DNA of 64,000 nucleotides, from the NCBI GenBank assembly GCA_036500345.1, contig DASYCE010000002.1, positions 1-64,000 on the forward strand. The letters run 5' to 3'. Below, one piece after another: positions 27,936-36,864 of the stretch. How positions within the stretch are numbered: position 1 is the first letter of the stretch; every line of letters begins with the position of its first letter. The notes beneath the pieces are model-generated. The model was not told where the DNA came from and ran no database searches. It saw nothing but the letters and a program-made list of their open reading frames with translations. The position numbers were made by a program, and so were the translations under genes. Origin of the DNA: Gemmatimonadales bacterium. Lineage in GTDB: Bacteria > Gemmatimonadota > Gemmatimonadetes > Gemmatimonadales > GWC2-71-9.

Positions 27936-28637
27936 GTGACGGCACCGCACGCGCACGAAGATCATTTCACTGCGCCTGAAGCAGTGCGCGATGTGGTGAT
28001 CGGGATGTCCGACGGCCTGACCGTCCCGTTCGCGCTTGCGGCCGGGCTCTCCGGGGCGATCGCGCAGACGAGTGTCGTCATCACGGCGGGACTCGCCGAA
28101 ATCGCGGCGGGCGCCATCGCCATGGGTCTCGGTGGCTATCTCGCCGCCCGAAGCGACGCCGAGCACTACGCCAGCGAACTCACGCGGGAATACCGCGAAG
28201 TGGCGGTGGTCCCCGAAAAAGAAGCCGATGAAGTGAGCGAGGTCTTCGAGGCCTACGGGGTCACCCGCGAAGAGAGCGCCGCGGTGATTGCGTCGTTTCG
28301 GCGACGCCCCGACGACTGGGTCCGATTCATGATGCGCTTCGAGCTCGGCCTCGAAGAGCCGCACCCGGGGCGCGCGCTGCGGAGCGCGGCAACGATCGCG
28401 GCGTCGTACGTGGTCGGCGGCGTGATCCCGCTGTCGGCGTACTTTGCGACCCCGAATGTGGAGACCGGCCTGCACTGGTCGATCGGCATCACCCTCACGG
28501 CACTTGCGGTATTCGGCTGGATCAAGGGGCGCTTCACCGGCGCTCCGCGAGTCCGCAGCGCGCTGCAGACGCTGATCGTCGGTGGTGTTGCTGCCGCGGC
28601 GGCGTTCGAGCTTGCCAAGCTGGTCAGCGGTCGATGA
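27936..28637 (+). CDS. VIT/CCC1-type iron or manganese transporter
   Basis: 233 residues with five hydrophobic helices. The N-terminal EAVRDVVIGMSDGLTVPFALAAGLSG motif is the hallmark of the VIT1/CCC1 family. The amphipathic middle section is rich in Glu (REYREVAVVPEKEADEVSEVFEAYG), matching the metal-binding cytoplasmic helices. It probably exports Fe2+ or Mn2+ from the cytosol. GTG start preceded by GGGAG. Its last bases overlap the next gene as ATGA. Confidence 0.88.
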   Translation: MTAPHAHEDHFTAPEAVRDVVIGMSDGLTVPFALAAGLSGAIAQTSVVITAGLAEIAAGAIAMGLGGYLAARSDAEHYASELTREYREVAVVPEKEADEVSEVFEAYGVTREESAAVIASFRRRPDDWVRFMMRFELGLEEPHPGRALRSAATIAASYVVGGVIPLSAYFATPNVETGLHWSIGITLTALAVFGWIKGRFTGAPRVRSALQTLIVGGVAAAAAFELAKLVSGR

Positions 28638-29131
28638 CGTCGATCAATCCACGCGTCGATGTCGGGCACGTGCACCTCAAGGTCGCCGATCTTGACCGGT
28701 CGCTCGCCTTCTGGCACGGCGTCCTCGGATTCGAGATTCAGCAACGGATGGGGGATCAGGCTGCGTTCATCAGCGCCGGCGGATACCATCACCACATCGG
28801 TCTGAATACCTGGACCAGTGCTGGCGGACCGCCGCCTCCGCGCGGGACGACCGGTCTCTATCACGTGGCGATCCGTTATCCCGATCGCGCCTCTCTCGGC
28901 GACGCGCTGCGGCGGGTGGTGCAGGCTGGCATCCGCGTGGACGGAGCGTCGGACCACGGCGTGAGCGAAGCGGTCTATCTGCGTGACCCCGACAACAACG
29001 GCGTCGAACTCTATCGAGACCGCCCGGAAGGCGAATGGCCGCGTGCGGCCGACGGCGCATTGCAGATGACGCTCGCCCCGCTCGACCTCGACGCGCTGCT
29101 CGCCGATGCGACGCCGGAGGCAAGTCGATGA
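28634..29131 (+). CDS. VOC family protein (CatE/glyoxalase-like)
   Basis: 165 residues in two beta-alpha-beta-beta-beta modules. Motifs VGHVHLKVADLDRSLAFWHGVLGF, HHHIGLNTW, GLYHVAIRYPD and DPDNNGVELYRDRP supply the His and Glu ligands expected for an extradiol dioxygenase or glyoxalase. It overlaps both neighbours by four bases. The exact substrate cannot be told. Confidence 0.82.
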   Translation: MTSINPRVDVGHVHLKVADLDRSLAFWHGVLGFEIQQRMGDQAAFISAGGYHHHIGLNTWTSAGGPPPPRGTTGLYHVAIRYPDRASLGDALRRVVQAGIRVDGASDHGVSEAVYLRDPDNNGVELYRDRPEGEWPRAADGALQMTLAPLDLDALLADATPEASR

Positions 29132-30024
29132 AGGGCATGTTCGCCGCACTTCCGGCACTTGCCGTCGTCGCGTCGGCAACATCGCCGGTCGGCGGACAGG
29201 GTGTACCACTGGTGCTCCACCACCTCGTCGTGTCGGTCGACTCGGCGACCTATCACGAGATTGCTACGTCGCCGTTCGTTCGCGAGGAATTCGCGGCGAC
29301 ACAAAGTGGGTTCCTGAATGGCGTTGACGGCGGCATCGGCACCCGGCTGATCGGGAAGTACAACTTCCTGCAATTCATCCCGGTGACGAATGCGATGCTC
29401 CCGGCGAACGGCGTCGCGATCGTTCTTGCGAGCGAGCGCGTCGGCGGCCTCGGGATCGTTGCGAAGCAAGGGATGTTCGAACCGGGAGGGCAGATGTCGG
29501 CGCTTCCGATCGAGGGACCCGGCGGCAGTTCGAACACACCGCCAATGTATCCGAATGGCGTCGACCGGATTCGTCCGGCGGGAGCCGATTCCACGTCACG
29601 GCAAGTGGAGTTCGAGGTTGAGGAGTACCGGCGGACCGCGTCTGAGTCGCTGTCGAAGACCGATTCATTGCCGGTGTCGAGGCTCACAGTGCAGCGATTC
29701 CTCGCACCGTATTTCGACTCGCACAAACTCCTTGCCTACGTTTCCAGCGCCACCCTCGCGATGCCGGTCGACGACATCAAACACATCGTCGCTGTGCTCC
29801 GGCGCGACCAGCTCAAGGTTGCGACCGAAGGCGAAGGCGCCGTCATCGATCTCGGAGGGATTACGGTCCACCTCATACCACCATGGAGCGGTGCCGGTGT
29901 CAAGCAGATCAAGTTCGCGCTGACCAGCGACGTCCCGGCGAATCCAGTCTACCGCTTCGGGGCGAGGTCGCAGCTGCGGTTCGGCCCAGGGGCGATTGCC
30001 GTGTGGGATTTCGGGCCGCGATGA
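29128..30024 (+). CDS. Exported protein of unknown function
   Basis: 298 residues with a signal peptide (MKGMFAALPALAVVASATSPVGGQ). The segment LVLHHLVVSVDSATYHEIATSPFV and later blocks hint at a glyoxalase-like fold of an uncharacterised DUF family, but I cannot name it with certainty. It sits between a VOC gene and msrA with ATGA overlaps on both sides, so it is expressed with a stress operon. The start at 29128 is favoured because it provides the signal peptide and the overlap. Confidence 0.7.
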   Translation: MKGMFAALPALAVVASATSPVGGQGVPLVLHHLVVSVDSATYHEIATSPFVREEFAATQSGFLNGVDGGIGTRLIGKYNFLQFIPVTNAMLPANGVAIVLASERVGGLGIVAKQGMFEPGGQMSALPIEGPGGSSNTPPMYPNGVDRIRPAGADSTSRQVEFEVEEYRRTASESLSKTDSLPVSRLTVQRFLAPYFDSHKLLAYVSSATLAMPVDDIKHIVAVLRRDQLKVATEGEGAVIDLGGITVHLIPPWSGAGVKQIKFALTSDVPANPVYRFGARSQLRFGPGAIAVWDFGPR

Positions 30025-30578
30025 GCGAACTCGCGACATTCGGCGGCGGATGTTTCTGGTGCATCGAAGCGGTGTTCGAACCGCTGCTCGGCGTCGAGAA
30101 GGTCCTCTCGGGGTATGCCGGCGGGCGGGTGCCTAATCCGAGCTACGAGCGCGTGTGTGCTGGTGCGACGGGGCACGCCGAGGTGATTCAGGTCACCTTC
30201 GACCCGGCGCAGATTTCGTATCGCGAGCTACTCGAGCTCTTCTTCGCCTTTCACGATCCGACCACCCTCAACGCTCAGGGCCCCGACAGCGGGACCCAAT
30301 ATCGGTCCATCATCCTGACCTCGTCGCCCGAGCAGGAACAGACCGCCAGAGACGTAGTCGCCGCGCTGACTTCTGACGAGGCATTCGATGCAGCAATCGT
30401 CACGGAGATCAAGGCGCTGGAGACCTTCTGGCCAGCCGAGGAGTATCACCAGCACTATTATGAGCGGAATCCGGCACGAGCCTACTGCGCGGCGATGATC
30501 GCGCCCAAGATGGCGAAACTGCGGCGCAGCTACGCGTCACGACTGAAGCCGGGCGGGTCTCAGGGGAGGAATGCGTGA
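30021..30578 (+). CDS. msrA: Peptide methionine-S-sulfoxide reductase
   Basis: 185 residues. The active site GGGC11FWC is followed by EAVFEPLLGVEKVLSGYAGG, and the family blocks GHAEVIQVTFDPAQISY, FFAFHDPTTLNAQGPDSGTQYRS and ALETFWPAEEYHQHYYERNP are all intact. It repairs oxidised methionine (S-epimer). It overlaps the preceding unknown gene (ATGA) and the next lepB (GTGA). Confidence 0.95.
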   Translation: MSELATFGGGCFWCIEAVFEPLLGVEKVLSGYAGGRVPNPSYERVCAGATGHAEVIQVTFDPAQISYRELLELFFAFHDPTTLNAQGPDSGTQYRSIILTSSPEQEQTARDVVAALTSDEAFDAAIVTEIKALETFWPAEEYHQHYYERNPARAYCAAMIAPKMAKLRRSYASRLKPGGSQGRNA

Positions 30579-31294
30579 CGGAGCCGAAACCGACGGTGGT
30601 GGAGCAGGCGAAGAAGAAGACGTTCGAGTGGATTCGCGCGCTGGCGTGGGCAGTCGGAATCTGGCTCGTGCTGTCGTCCTTCGTGGTCCAGGCATACTTC
30701 ATCCCGTCGCCAAGCATGGAAACGACGCTGATGGTCGGCGACGTCCTGTTCGTCAACAAGTTTCTCTTCGGTGCCAAGATCCCGTTCATCCATGCGCACC
30801 TGCCGGCGATCCGGGAGCCTCGGCGGGGCGACATCGTAGTGTTCATTTCGCCGATTGAAGATTCGATTCTCGTCAAGCGCCTGATTGGCGTTCCCGGCGA
30901 TACGCTGCAGATGAAGTCGGCGGTCCTCTACCGGAACGGCAAGGCACTCCAGGAGCCGTATGCACAATCGACCGATCCCACCTGGACCGCCGATTCGGTC
31001 ACTCGTGGCGAGATGCGCCGATTCCAGTTGCCGCACTACGTCGGACCCGATCCCGCGCACTATTACCCCGACGTCCACGACTGGGGTCCGATCGTGGTCC
31101 CGAAGGACTCGCTCTGGATGATGGGCGACAACCGTGACAGTTCGAGGGATTCGCGGTTCTGGGGGTTCACGCCGCGAGTTAACGTTCGGGGCACTCCCAT
31201 GATCATCTACTATAGCTGGGACGCGAGCAGCTACCGGCCATTGCCGTTCTTCACAGCCACACGCTGGAGCCGGATCTTCCACGTTCCACGCTGA
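30575..31294 (+). CDS. lepB: Signal peptidase I
   Basis: 239-residue membrane-bound Ser/Lys protease that cleaves Sec signal peptides at the periplasmic face. A transmembrane helix lies at about 20-42, then catalytic Ser47 in PSPSMETT, catalytic Lys101 in ILVKRLIGVPGD, and the GDNRDSSRDSRFWGF box. GGAGG precedes the GTG start at a good spacing, and the start overlaps msrA. It is the last gene of this run. Confidence 0.93.
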   Translation: MTEPKPTVVEQAKKKTFEWIRALAWAVGIWLVLSSFVVQAYFIPSPSMETTLMVGDVLFVNKFLFGAKIPFIHAHLPAIREPRRGDIVVFISPIEDSILVKRLIGVPGDTLQMKSAVLYRNGKALQEPYAQSTDPTWTADSVTRGEMRRFQLPHYVGPDPAHYYPDVHDWGPIVVPKDSLWMMGDNRDSSRDSRFWGFTPRVNVRGTPMIIYYSWDASSYRPLPFFTATRWSRIFHVPR

Positions 31295-31407
31295 GTGAGG
31301 CAATTCGTGCGGAAGATGTCGCCGGTCGGCGGATTGCTTCTCCCCTGATGTTGGGCGGCGTATCTTCCGATAACTCATCCATCTGCACGCCTTCGCCGAG
31401 GACCGGC

Positions 31408-31821
31408 ATGACTCCTGTGATCAGACGAATTGTCGCGGTGGTCCTTTCGTGCGGCGTCGCGATCATCATCGTTCGCCTGCTGGAAGAACTCGCCCGGCAG
31501 GTCACAATGCCGGCGGGGCTCGACCCGACCAACGCCGCCCAGATGAAGACTGCGCTCGAACACGGCGAGTTTCCCTTTGCGTCACTGGCGCTGGTGTTCT
31601 GCGGATGGCTTCTCGCGTCGTATACAGGGAGCCGGATCGCATCGCAGGTCGGTCAGGCACGGATCGCACCGCTCATCTTCACCGTGCTGTTCACGCTGGT
31701 CATCCTCCACGACCTGACCGCGCTCCCGCATCCGACGTGGATGTGGATCGGCGGCGTGTTCGGCGTTCCGCTGGTGGCACTCGGCGCGGCGGGCGAAACC
31801 ATCACCTTCCGTACCCTTTGA
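31408..31821 (+). CDS. Small membrane protein, unknown
   Basis: 137 residues with about four hydrophobic helices (roughly 5-22, 50-68, 80-97, 105-125). No motif was recognised. ATG 31408 opens with a basic start before the first helix; an ATG at 31348 would add 20 polar residues over a region that looks like a leader. It lies alone between lepB and the cupredoxin gene. Confidence 0.65.
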   Translation: MTPVIRRIVAVVLSCGVAIIIVRLLEELARQVTMPAGLDPTNAAQMKTALEHGEFPFASLALVFCGWLLASYTGSRIASQVGQARIAPLIFTVLFTLVILHDLTALPHPTWMWIGGVFGVPLVALGAAGETITFRTL

Positions 31822-31846
31822 CCGACTCCGGACGGATGGTTTTATT
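31818..31846 (+). promoter_or_regulatory. Candidate promoter of the tandem cupredoxin gene
   Basis: TTGACC (31818-31823), 17-base spacer, TTTATT (31841-31846). It overlaps the stop of the preceding gene. The predicted transcription start near 31853 is a reason to prefer GTG 31880 over ATG 31850 as the cupredoxin start. Confidence 0.5.
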
Positions 31847-31879
31847 GGAATGATGCACAACGAAACCATGGGGGCACTC

Positions 31880-32716
31880 GTGACGATCCGCTCGGTACTC
31901 TTCGCGATTCTCGCCGTCACGACCGCCGCGCCACTGGCGGCGCAGGTGCCCAAGCCGCCGGCAGGATCCGCCGCGAGCCAGCCGGCGCCCGCGACTCCCG
32001 TCACCATCACCTTTACCGAATACGCCTTCGATGCGCCCGCGACGGTGCCGGCCGGAATGGTCACCTTCCGCGCCGCCAACAAGGGGAAAGAGCTGCACCA
32101 CGCCACACTGGTGAAGCTCGACAAGGGGCACACCGTTGCCGAATTGGTCGCCGCGCTGCAGGCGAAGGCGCCGCCACCGGCGTGGATGACCTGGTACGGC
32201 GGACCGCAGAACGCGAGCACGGTCACGATCAACCTGCCGGAGGGCGACTACGCGTGGGTGTGCCTCATCCCGGGCCCGGATGGCGTTCCGCACTTCATCA
32301 AGGGAATGACCCGGGCGATGAAGGTGCTGCCGTCGAAGACGATCACGCCGGCGCCGAAGGCCGACATCACCGTCAGCATGGCCGACTACGCCTGGACATT
32401 CTCCAAGCCGATCACCCGCGGGAAGCATGTCATCCAGGTTCTCAATGTGCAGGGCGCCCAGCCGCACGAGTTCGTGGTCGTCCGGCTGGCGGCGGGGAAG
32501 ACGGCCAACGACGTCCTGACCTGGGTGCAGCATGCCGTGGGAAAGCCCCCGCTCATTTCGGTTGAAGGAACTGCCCCGATGCAGGCGGGTCTCACCAATT
32601 ACACCACGGTCGACTTCGCTCCGGGCCACTACGCACTCTTCTGTTTCGTCCCGGACGCCAAGGATGGGAAGTCCCATGCCGAGCACGGGATGGTGAAGGA
32701 GTTCACAGTCCAGTAG
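31880..32716 (+). CDS. Secreted tandem cupredoxin-like protein
   Basis: 278 residues with a signal peptide ending ...PLAAQ and two similar halves of about 115 residues. Each half has a His (ELHHATLV; QPHEFVVV), then a Cys (YAWVCLIPGPDGVPH; YALFCFVPDAKDGKSH), a following His and a Met (KGM; HGM). This H...C...H...M pattern resembles a type 1 copper site of plastocyanin-like domains. Electron transfer or copper binding is inferred. The start GTG 31880 has GGGGG five bases upstream; ATG 31850 would give 10 more residues. Confidence 0.7.
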   Translation: MTIRSVLFAILAVTTAAPLAAQVPKPPAGSAASQPAPATPVTITFTEYAFDAPATVPAGMVTFRAANKGKELHHATLVKLDKGHTVAELVAALQAKAPPPAWMTWYGGPQNASTVTINLPEGDYAWVCLIPGPDGVPHFIKGMTRAMKVLPSKTITPAPKADITVSMADYAWTFSKPITRGKHVIQVLNVQGAQPHEFVVVRLAAGKTANDVLTWVQHAVGKPPLISVEGTAPMQAGLTNYTTVDFAPGHYALFCFVPDAKDGKSHAEHGMVKEFTVQ

Positions 32717-32728
32717 TCTTCGTCGTTG

Positions 32729-33061
32729 ATGCGCATTCTCCGTGTCATAGCCCTCACGTGGTTGTTGACCGATTGCGGCGCACTGCTCGGCTGGGCGATC
32801 GGGCGTCCGGTCGAGCTCCAGTTCCTGGGCGGTGTGGTCCTCGGCACATTGGCCATCCTCCTGGCGATCCGTGTACTGGCGACTCGCGGGTGGCTCAATC
32901 CGGACCGTCGTCGTGGCGGATCGATCGGCGGCCTCTGTGGCTTTGCGCTGGCCGCGTCGTTTGCCGCCATGAACGCCAACTCGCCGCTCATTCCGATGCT
33001 GGTCATGGCCCTTGCGGGGCTCGGCGTCATCGCCGGCGCGGGTCCGAGCGCGGCGCAATGA
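32729..33061 (+). CDS. Small membrane protein, unknown
   Basis: 110 residues, mostly hydrophobic, with about four helices. No recognisable family. It opens a tightly overlapping unit (ATGA with the P1 peptidase). Confidence 0.6.
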   Translation: MRILRVIALTWLLTDCGALLGWAIGRPVELQFLGGVVLGTLAILLAIRVLATRGWLNPDRRRGGSIGGLCGFALAASFAAMNANSPLIPMLVMALAGLGVIAGAGPSAAQ

Positions 33062-34209
33062 TCCCGGTCCGGCAGCGATCGATCCTGCCGGCGCTCGCGA
33101 GCATCACCATCATTCTGCCAGCGGTCCTGTCGGCGCAGCAGCGTCCCAGGGCCCGCGACCTCGGCATCACCCCCGGGATCTTTGCCACGGGGGCCCGCAA
33201 CGCGATCACCGACGTCGCCGGCGTCCTCGTGGGACAGAGCACCGTGATCGAGGGCGATTCGGTGCACACCGGCATCACCGCGATTCTCCCCCACGCAGGG
33301 GATCTCTTCCACGACCGCGTTCCAGCTGCGCTGCACGTCGGCAACGGCTTCGGCAAGTTGATCGGTGCCACCCAGCTCGGCGAACTCGGCGAGCTCGAGA
33401 CGCCGATTCTTCTCACGTGCACCCTCTGTGTCTGGAAAGCTGCCGACGCCATGGTCGCGTGGGAGCTGGCCAAGCCGGGAATGCAATCAGTTCGGTCAAT
33501 CAACCCGGTCGTGGCCGAGACGAACGATGGGACGCTCAACGCGATTCGATCGCGACCGATCCGGCCGGAGCAGGTCGTGGCGGCGCTGGAGTCGGCGTCG
33601 AACGGTGACGTGGCCGAAGGAAGCGTCGGTGCCGGTGCGGGAACGATCGCGTTCGAATGGAAAGGCGGGATCGGCACGTCGTCGCGAAAACTCCCGGCGT
33701 CGCTGGGCGGCTACACCGTGGGCGTCCTGGTGCAATCGAATTTTGGCGGGGTGCTGCAACTCGGTGGCGCGCCGGTGGGAATTGAGCTGCGGCGATTCTC
33801 GTATCGAAACAACCTGCTGAGGGAACGCGGCGACGGCTCATGCGTCATCGTGGTCGCCACCGACGCGCCACTTTCCGACCATCAGCTGGAGCGACTCGCG
33901 GCTCGCGGGATCATGGGGCTCGCGCGCACCGGCGCCGACGGATCGAACGGCTCCGGCGACTACGCGCTGGCGTTTTCGACCTCGCCCGATGTCCGACGCC
34001 ATCCGCCCGCGGTGCGGGAAAGCAGGGGACTCGACGACGACGCGGTGTCGCCGGTGTTCGAAGCGGCGATCGAGGCGACCGAGGAGGCGATCGACAACTC
34101 GATCCTCCGCGCCACGAGCGTCACGAGCCGCGGCCGCACCGTGGCTGCGATCGACATCGACTCGGTGCGAGCGGTGCTCGCGCGACATCACGTCGGGAAG
34201 AAGGAATGA
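33058..34209 (+). CDS. Secreted P1-family peptidase (DmpA/BapA-like)
   Basis: 383 residues. A signal peptide (LPALASITIILPAVLSAQ) is followed by the DmpA fold: GVLVGQSTVIEGD, HVGNGFGK, and the self-cleavage site AEG188-S189VGAGAGT. Family members autocleave before the Ser or Thr, which becomes the new N-terminal nucleophile for an aminopeptidase releasing D- or beta-amino acids. The periplasm is the likely location. It overlaps both neighbours by four bases. Confidence 0.88.
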   Translation: MIPVRQRSILPALASITIILPAVLSAQQRPRARDLGITPGIFATGARNAITDVAGVLVGQSTVIEGDSVHTGITAILPHAGDLFHDRVPAALHVGNGFGKLIGATQLGELGELETPILLTCTLCVWKAADAMVAWELAKPGMQSVRSINPVVAETNDGTLNAIRSRPIRPEQVVAALESASNGDVAEGSVGAGAGTIAFEWKGGIGTSSRKLPASLGGYTVGVLVQSNFGGVLQLGGAPVGIELRRFSYRNNLLRERGDGSCVIVVATDAPLSDHQLERLAARGIMGLARTGADGSNGSGDYALAFSTSPDVRRHPPAVRESRGLDDDAVSPVFEAAIEATEEAIDNSILRATSVTSRGRTVAAIDIDSVRAVLARHHVGKKE

Positions 34210-35312
34210 TGACGAGACGAATGACACTCTTGCCCGTGACGATTGCCGCGGTCGTGCTCCTCGGGGCACACCGCGCAACGCCAACTGTGCCGGCAACGAA
34301 CCGGCGAGATGCCGACACGCTCCACGCCGTGCCGGCACCAGATGCGAACGACCGCGCGAACGTGGAGCGTCTCGAGCGCACGCTGGCCGACGATTCGATG
34401 GAAGGGCGCGGTACCGCGACGCCCGGCGGTGAGCGCGCCGCGCGCTTTCTGATGCGCGAGATGAAGAAAATCGGGCTCAATCCGGCTGGTGATAGCGGCT
34501 ATCTGCAGCGCGTTCCGCTGGAGGTACCCGGGCCGCAGCCCGCCGGTAGCCGAGGCCGCCGGCGGTCGCTCGTGGTGCTCCCGTCGCTCGCCGATCTTGA
34601 TACGGTTCCTGCGGATCGGCGCAGACACGCGGAGAACATCGTCGGGACTCTCCCCGGTGCCGATCCGGCGCTCAAGCAGGAAGTGATCCTGGTCCTCTCG
34701 CACTACGATCATCTCGGCATCGGCAAACCGGCAGTTCCCGGCGGGGACTCGATCTACAACGGCGCGGATGACGACGCGTCGGGAACGGTCGCGGTGCTCG
34801 AGGTCGCGAGATTGCTGAAACGGGCCGGGACGCCGCGGCGGACGATCATCTTCGCCAACATGACCGGCGAGGAACTCGGGCTTCTCGGAACCAGCTATTT
34901 CATCGCGCATCCGCCGGTTCCGCTCAGCCGGATCGTTGCGGGATTCGAGATCGAGATGATCGGACGTCCTGATTCGCTGGCCGGCGGCCCGGGGAAGGCG
35001 TGGCTCACAGGATATGAGCGCTCGACGATGGGAGATATGCTCAAGACATACGGGATCGCGATCGTCCCCGACATGCGACCCGACCAGCGGTTCTTCACCC
35101 GAAGCGACAACTACGGTTTGGCGCAACGAGGGATCGTGGCGCACACATTGTCGAGCTTCAATCTCCACAGCGACTACCATCGCGTTTCCGACGATGTCAG
35201 CAAGATCGATTTCGATCACATGACGGCGGTGATTCATTCGGCCGCCGAAGCAGTGCGACATCTCGCTGACGGCCCCAAACCGGCGTGGCACCCCGGCGGC
35301 GCCCCACAGTGA
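34206..35312 (+). CDS. Secreted M28 family aminopeptidase
   Basis: 368 residues with a signal sequence (LLPVTIAAVVLLGAHRA). Zinc-site motifs are SHYDHLG, NGADDDASGT (bridging Asp), MTGEELGLLGTSYF (catalytic and zinc Glu), FEIEMIG and the late His in FNLHSDYHRVSDD. Shorter than the M28 peptidase at 9607-11415 and without its PA insert. It is paired with the P1 peptidase, suggesting extracytoplasmic peptide breakdown. Confidence 0.88.
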   Translation: MMTRRMTLLPVTIAAVVLLGAHRATPTVPATNRRDADTLHAVPAPDANDRANVERLERTLADDSMEGRGTATPGGERAARFLMREMKKIGLNPAGDSGYLQRVPLEVPGPQPAGSRGRRRSLVVLPSLADLDTVPADRRRHAENIVGTLPGADPALKQEVILVLSHYDHLGIGKPAVPGGDSIYNGADDDASGTVAVLEVARLLKRAGTPRRTIIFANMTGEELGLLGTSYFIAHPPVPLSRIVAGFEIEMIGRPDSLAGGPGKAWLTGYERSTMGDMLKTYGIAIVPDMRPDQRFFTRSDNYGLAQRGIVAHTLSSFNLHSDYHRVSDDVSKIDFDHMTAVIHSAAEAVRHLADGPKPAWHPGGAPQ

Positions 35313-35728
35313 CGCCGGCGGTGCGCGCGACGCCGGGCTACAGCGGCAAGTCGTTGTCGGAGAAGCTGGGGATCAGGAGCGGGATGCGCGTCGCGGCGAA
35401 GAATGCACCACGCGAATTGTCGGCGTGGCTCGCCCCGCTGCCAGAGGGAGCGTGGCTCCTCGGCCCGCGGAGCCGCGTCGCGGAATGCGTGCTGCACTTC
35501 ACCAGCGACCGGAGCGACTTCGCGCGCGAGATGCCGCCACTGGTGGCGTCCCTTCCCGAAGGCGGGATCTACTGGGTCTGCTGGCCCAAGAAGAGCAGCG
35601 GCACCGCGACCGACGTGACCGAGAATGTCATCCGTGCGCTGGTGCTGCCGACCGGATGGGTCGACGTCAAGGTGTGTGCGGTCAGCGACGTCTGGTCAGG
35701 ACTCAAGTTCCTGCGCCGCCGCCATTGA
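35309..35728 (+). CDS. DUF3052 family protein
   Basis: 139 residues. Motifs GYSGKSLSEKLGI, GSRVAE-like (GPRSRVAECVLHFTSD) and IYWVCWPKKSSG are those of the DUF3052 family of unknown role. The start GTGA overlaps the M28 stop. The last 33 bases overlap the 3' end of ada on the other strand. Confidence 0.8.
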   Translation: MTPAVRATPGYSGKSLSEKLGIRSGMRVAAKNAPRELSAWLAPLPEGAWLLGPRSRVAECVLHFTSDRSDFAREMPPLVASLPEGGIYWVCWPKKSSGTATDVTENVIRALVLPTGWVDVKVCAVSDVWSGLKFLRRRH

Positions 35729-36802
35729 GGGGGTCAAGCCCGGCAACGCCATTGGCGTGATCCCCTCGATTTCCAGAAGCCGCACCTTTCGCCAGAGCCC
35801 GCCGCCGTATCCGCCGAGTTTTCCGCCGGTATTCACCACCCGATGGCACGGAATGACGATGGCGAGACGGTTGCGACCGTTGGCGGTGCCGACGGCGCGA
35901 ACCGCGCGCGGATTGCCGACCGTGCGTGCGATGTCGGCGTAGGAGCACGTCGAGCCGATCGGGATGTCGCGCAGCGCATTCCAGACCGACACCTCGAACG
36001 GCGAACCGCGCACTACCAGTGGCACGGTGAACTCGCGCCGGCGCCCTGCGAAGTACTCCTCCAGTTCGGTGAAGAGTCGCTCAAGATGCGGATGGCTTTC
36101 GGTGACCACCGGTCCCTGGAACCAGCGCCGCAACGTCGGCGCCTGCCGTCGCAGCCGCTCGATGTCGCCGAATTCGAGGAGCACCACGCCTTCGGTCACG
36201 GCGGCAGCGACGAGCTGGCCGAGGGGTGAATGCCAGGTCGCGGCAAAGACCGGTTCGCCATTGCGGGACCGTCCGGGCGGCGCGCCGACCGCGCGCGCGA
36301 ACGCGTCGCGGAAGCCGCTGTGCGACTCCCACCCCGATGACACGATCACGCGATCGAGCGATGCGCCGCGACGGAGCTGACGCTGTGCGTGGGCAACTGC
36401 CCGCGCCCGTTGCCAGCGATGGAAGGTCATGCCGTGCGCACGCAGGCAGTGGCGCCGCACGCGCACCGGATCGAAGCCGTGCCGGGCGAGTTCCTTGTCG
36501 GTGAGGCGCCGCGTTCCGGTGGCGTCGGCCAGAGCGGTGAGCCGCGACCACCAGTCGGGTTCGACCTCGACCTGTTCGGGCTTGCATCGGAGGCAGGGAC
36601 GAAATCCGGCTTCCTCCGCAGCCGCGAGCGACGTGAAGAACTCGAGATTCTCGGGGCGCGCGCGGCGCGACGGGCAGGTGGGGCGGCAGGCGATTCGCGT
36701 GGTCCGGACCGCCACGATGAAGAGCCCGTCCCACGCGGCGTCGCGGCGGGCGACGGCGCCCAGGAGGGTGCGGCGCGATGGCAGCTGTCGAAGCGATGTC
36801 AT
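35696..36802 (-). CDS. ada: Bifunctional Ada: DNA-methylation sensor and O6-methylguanine methyltransferase
   Basis: 368 residues. An N-terminal zinc domain holds C39, C43, C70 and C73, one of which takes methyl groups from phosphotriesters. An AraC-type DNA-binding region follows (ARHGFDPVRVRRHCLRAHGMTFHRWQRARAVAHA; DRVIVSSGWESHSGFRDAF). The C-terminal methyltransferase has the active-site PCHRV. This is the full Ada order. ATG 36802 was chosen because an upstream frame extension is basic and unstructured. It repairs alkylated DNA and activates the adaptive response. Convergent with DUF3052. Confidence 0.92.
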   Translation of the reverse strand: MTSLRQLPSRRTLLGAVARRDAAWDGLFIVAVRTTRIACRPTCPSRRARPENLEFFTSLAAAEEAGFRPCLRCKPEQVEVEPDWWSRLTALADATGTRRLTDKELARHGFDPVRVRRHCLRAHGMTFHRWQRARAVAHAQRQLRRGASLDRVIVSSGWESHSGFRDAFARAVGAPPGRSRNGEPVFAATWHSPLGQLVAAAVTEGVVLLEFGDIERLRRQAPTLRRWFQGPVVTESHPHLERLFTELEEYFAGRRREFTVPLVVRGSPFEVSVWNALRDIPIGSTCSYADIARTVGNPRAVRAVGTANGRNRLAIVIPCHRVVNTGGKLGGYGGGLWRKVRLLEIEGITPMALPGLTPSMAAAQELES

Positions 36803-36864
36803 GGGCAGGAGTCTATCGCCACCCCGGCGCGCGCTGCCACCGCGAACTGGACGAGGAATCCCCC

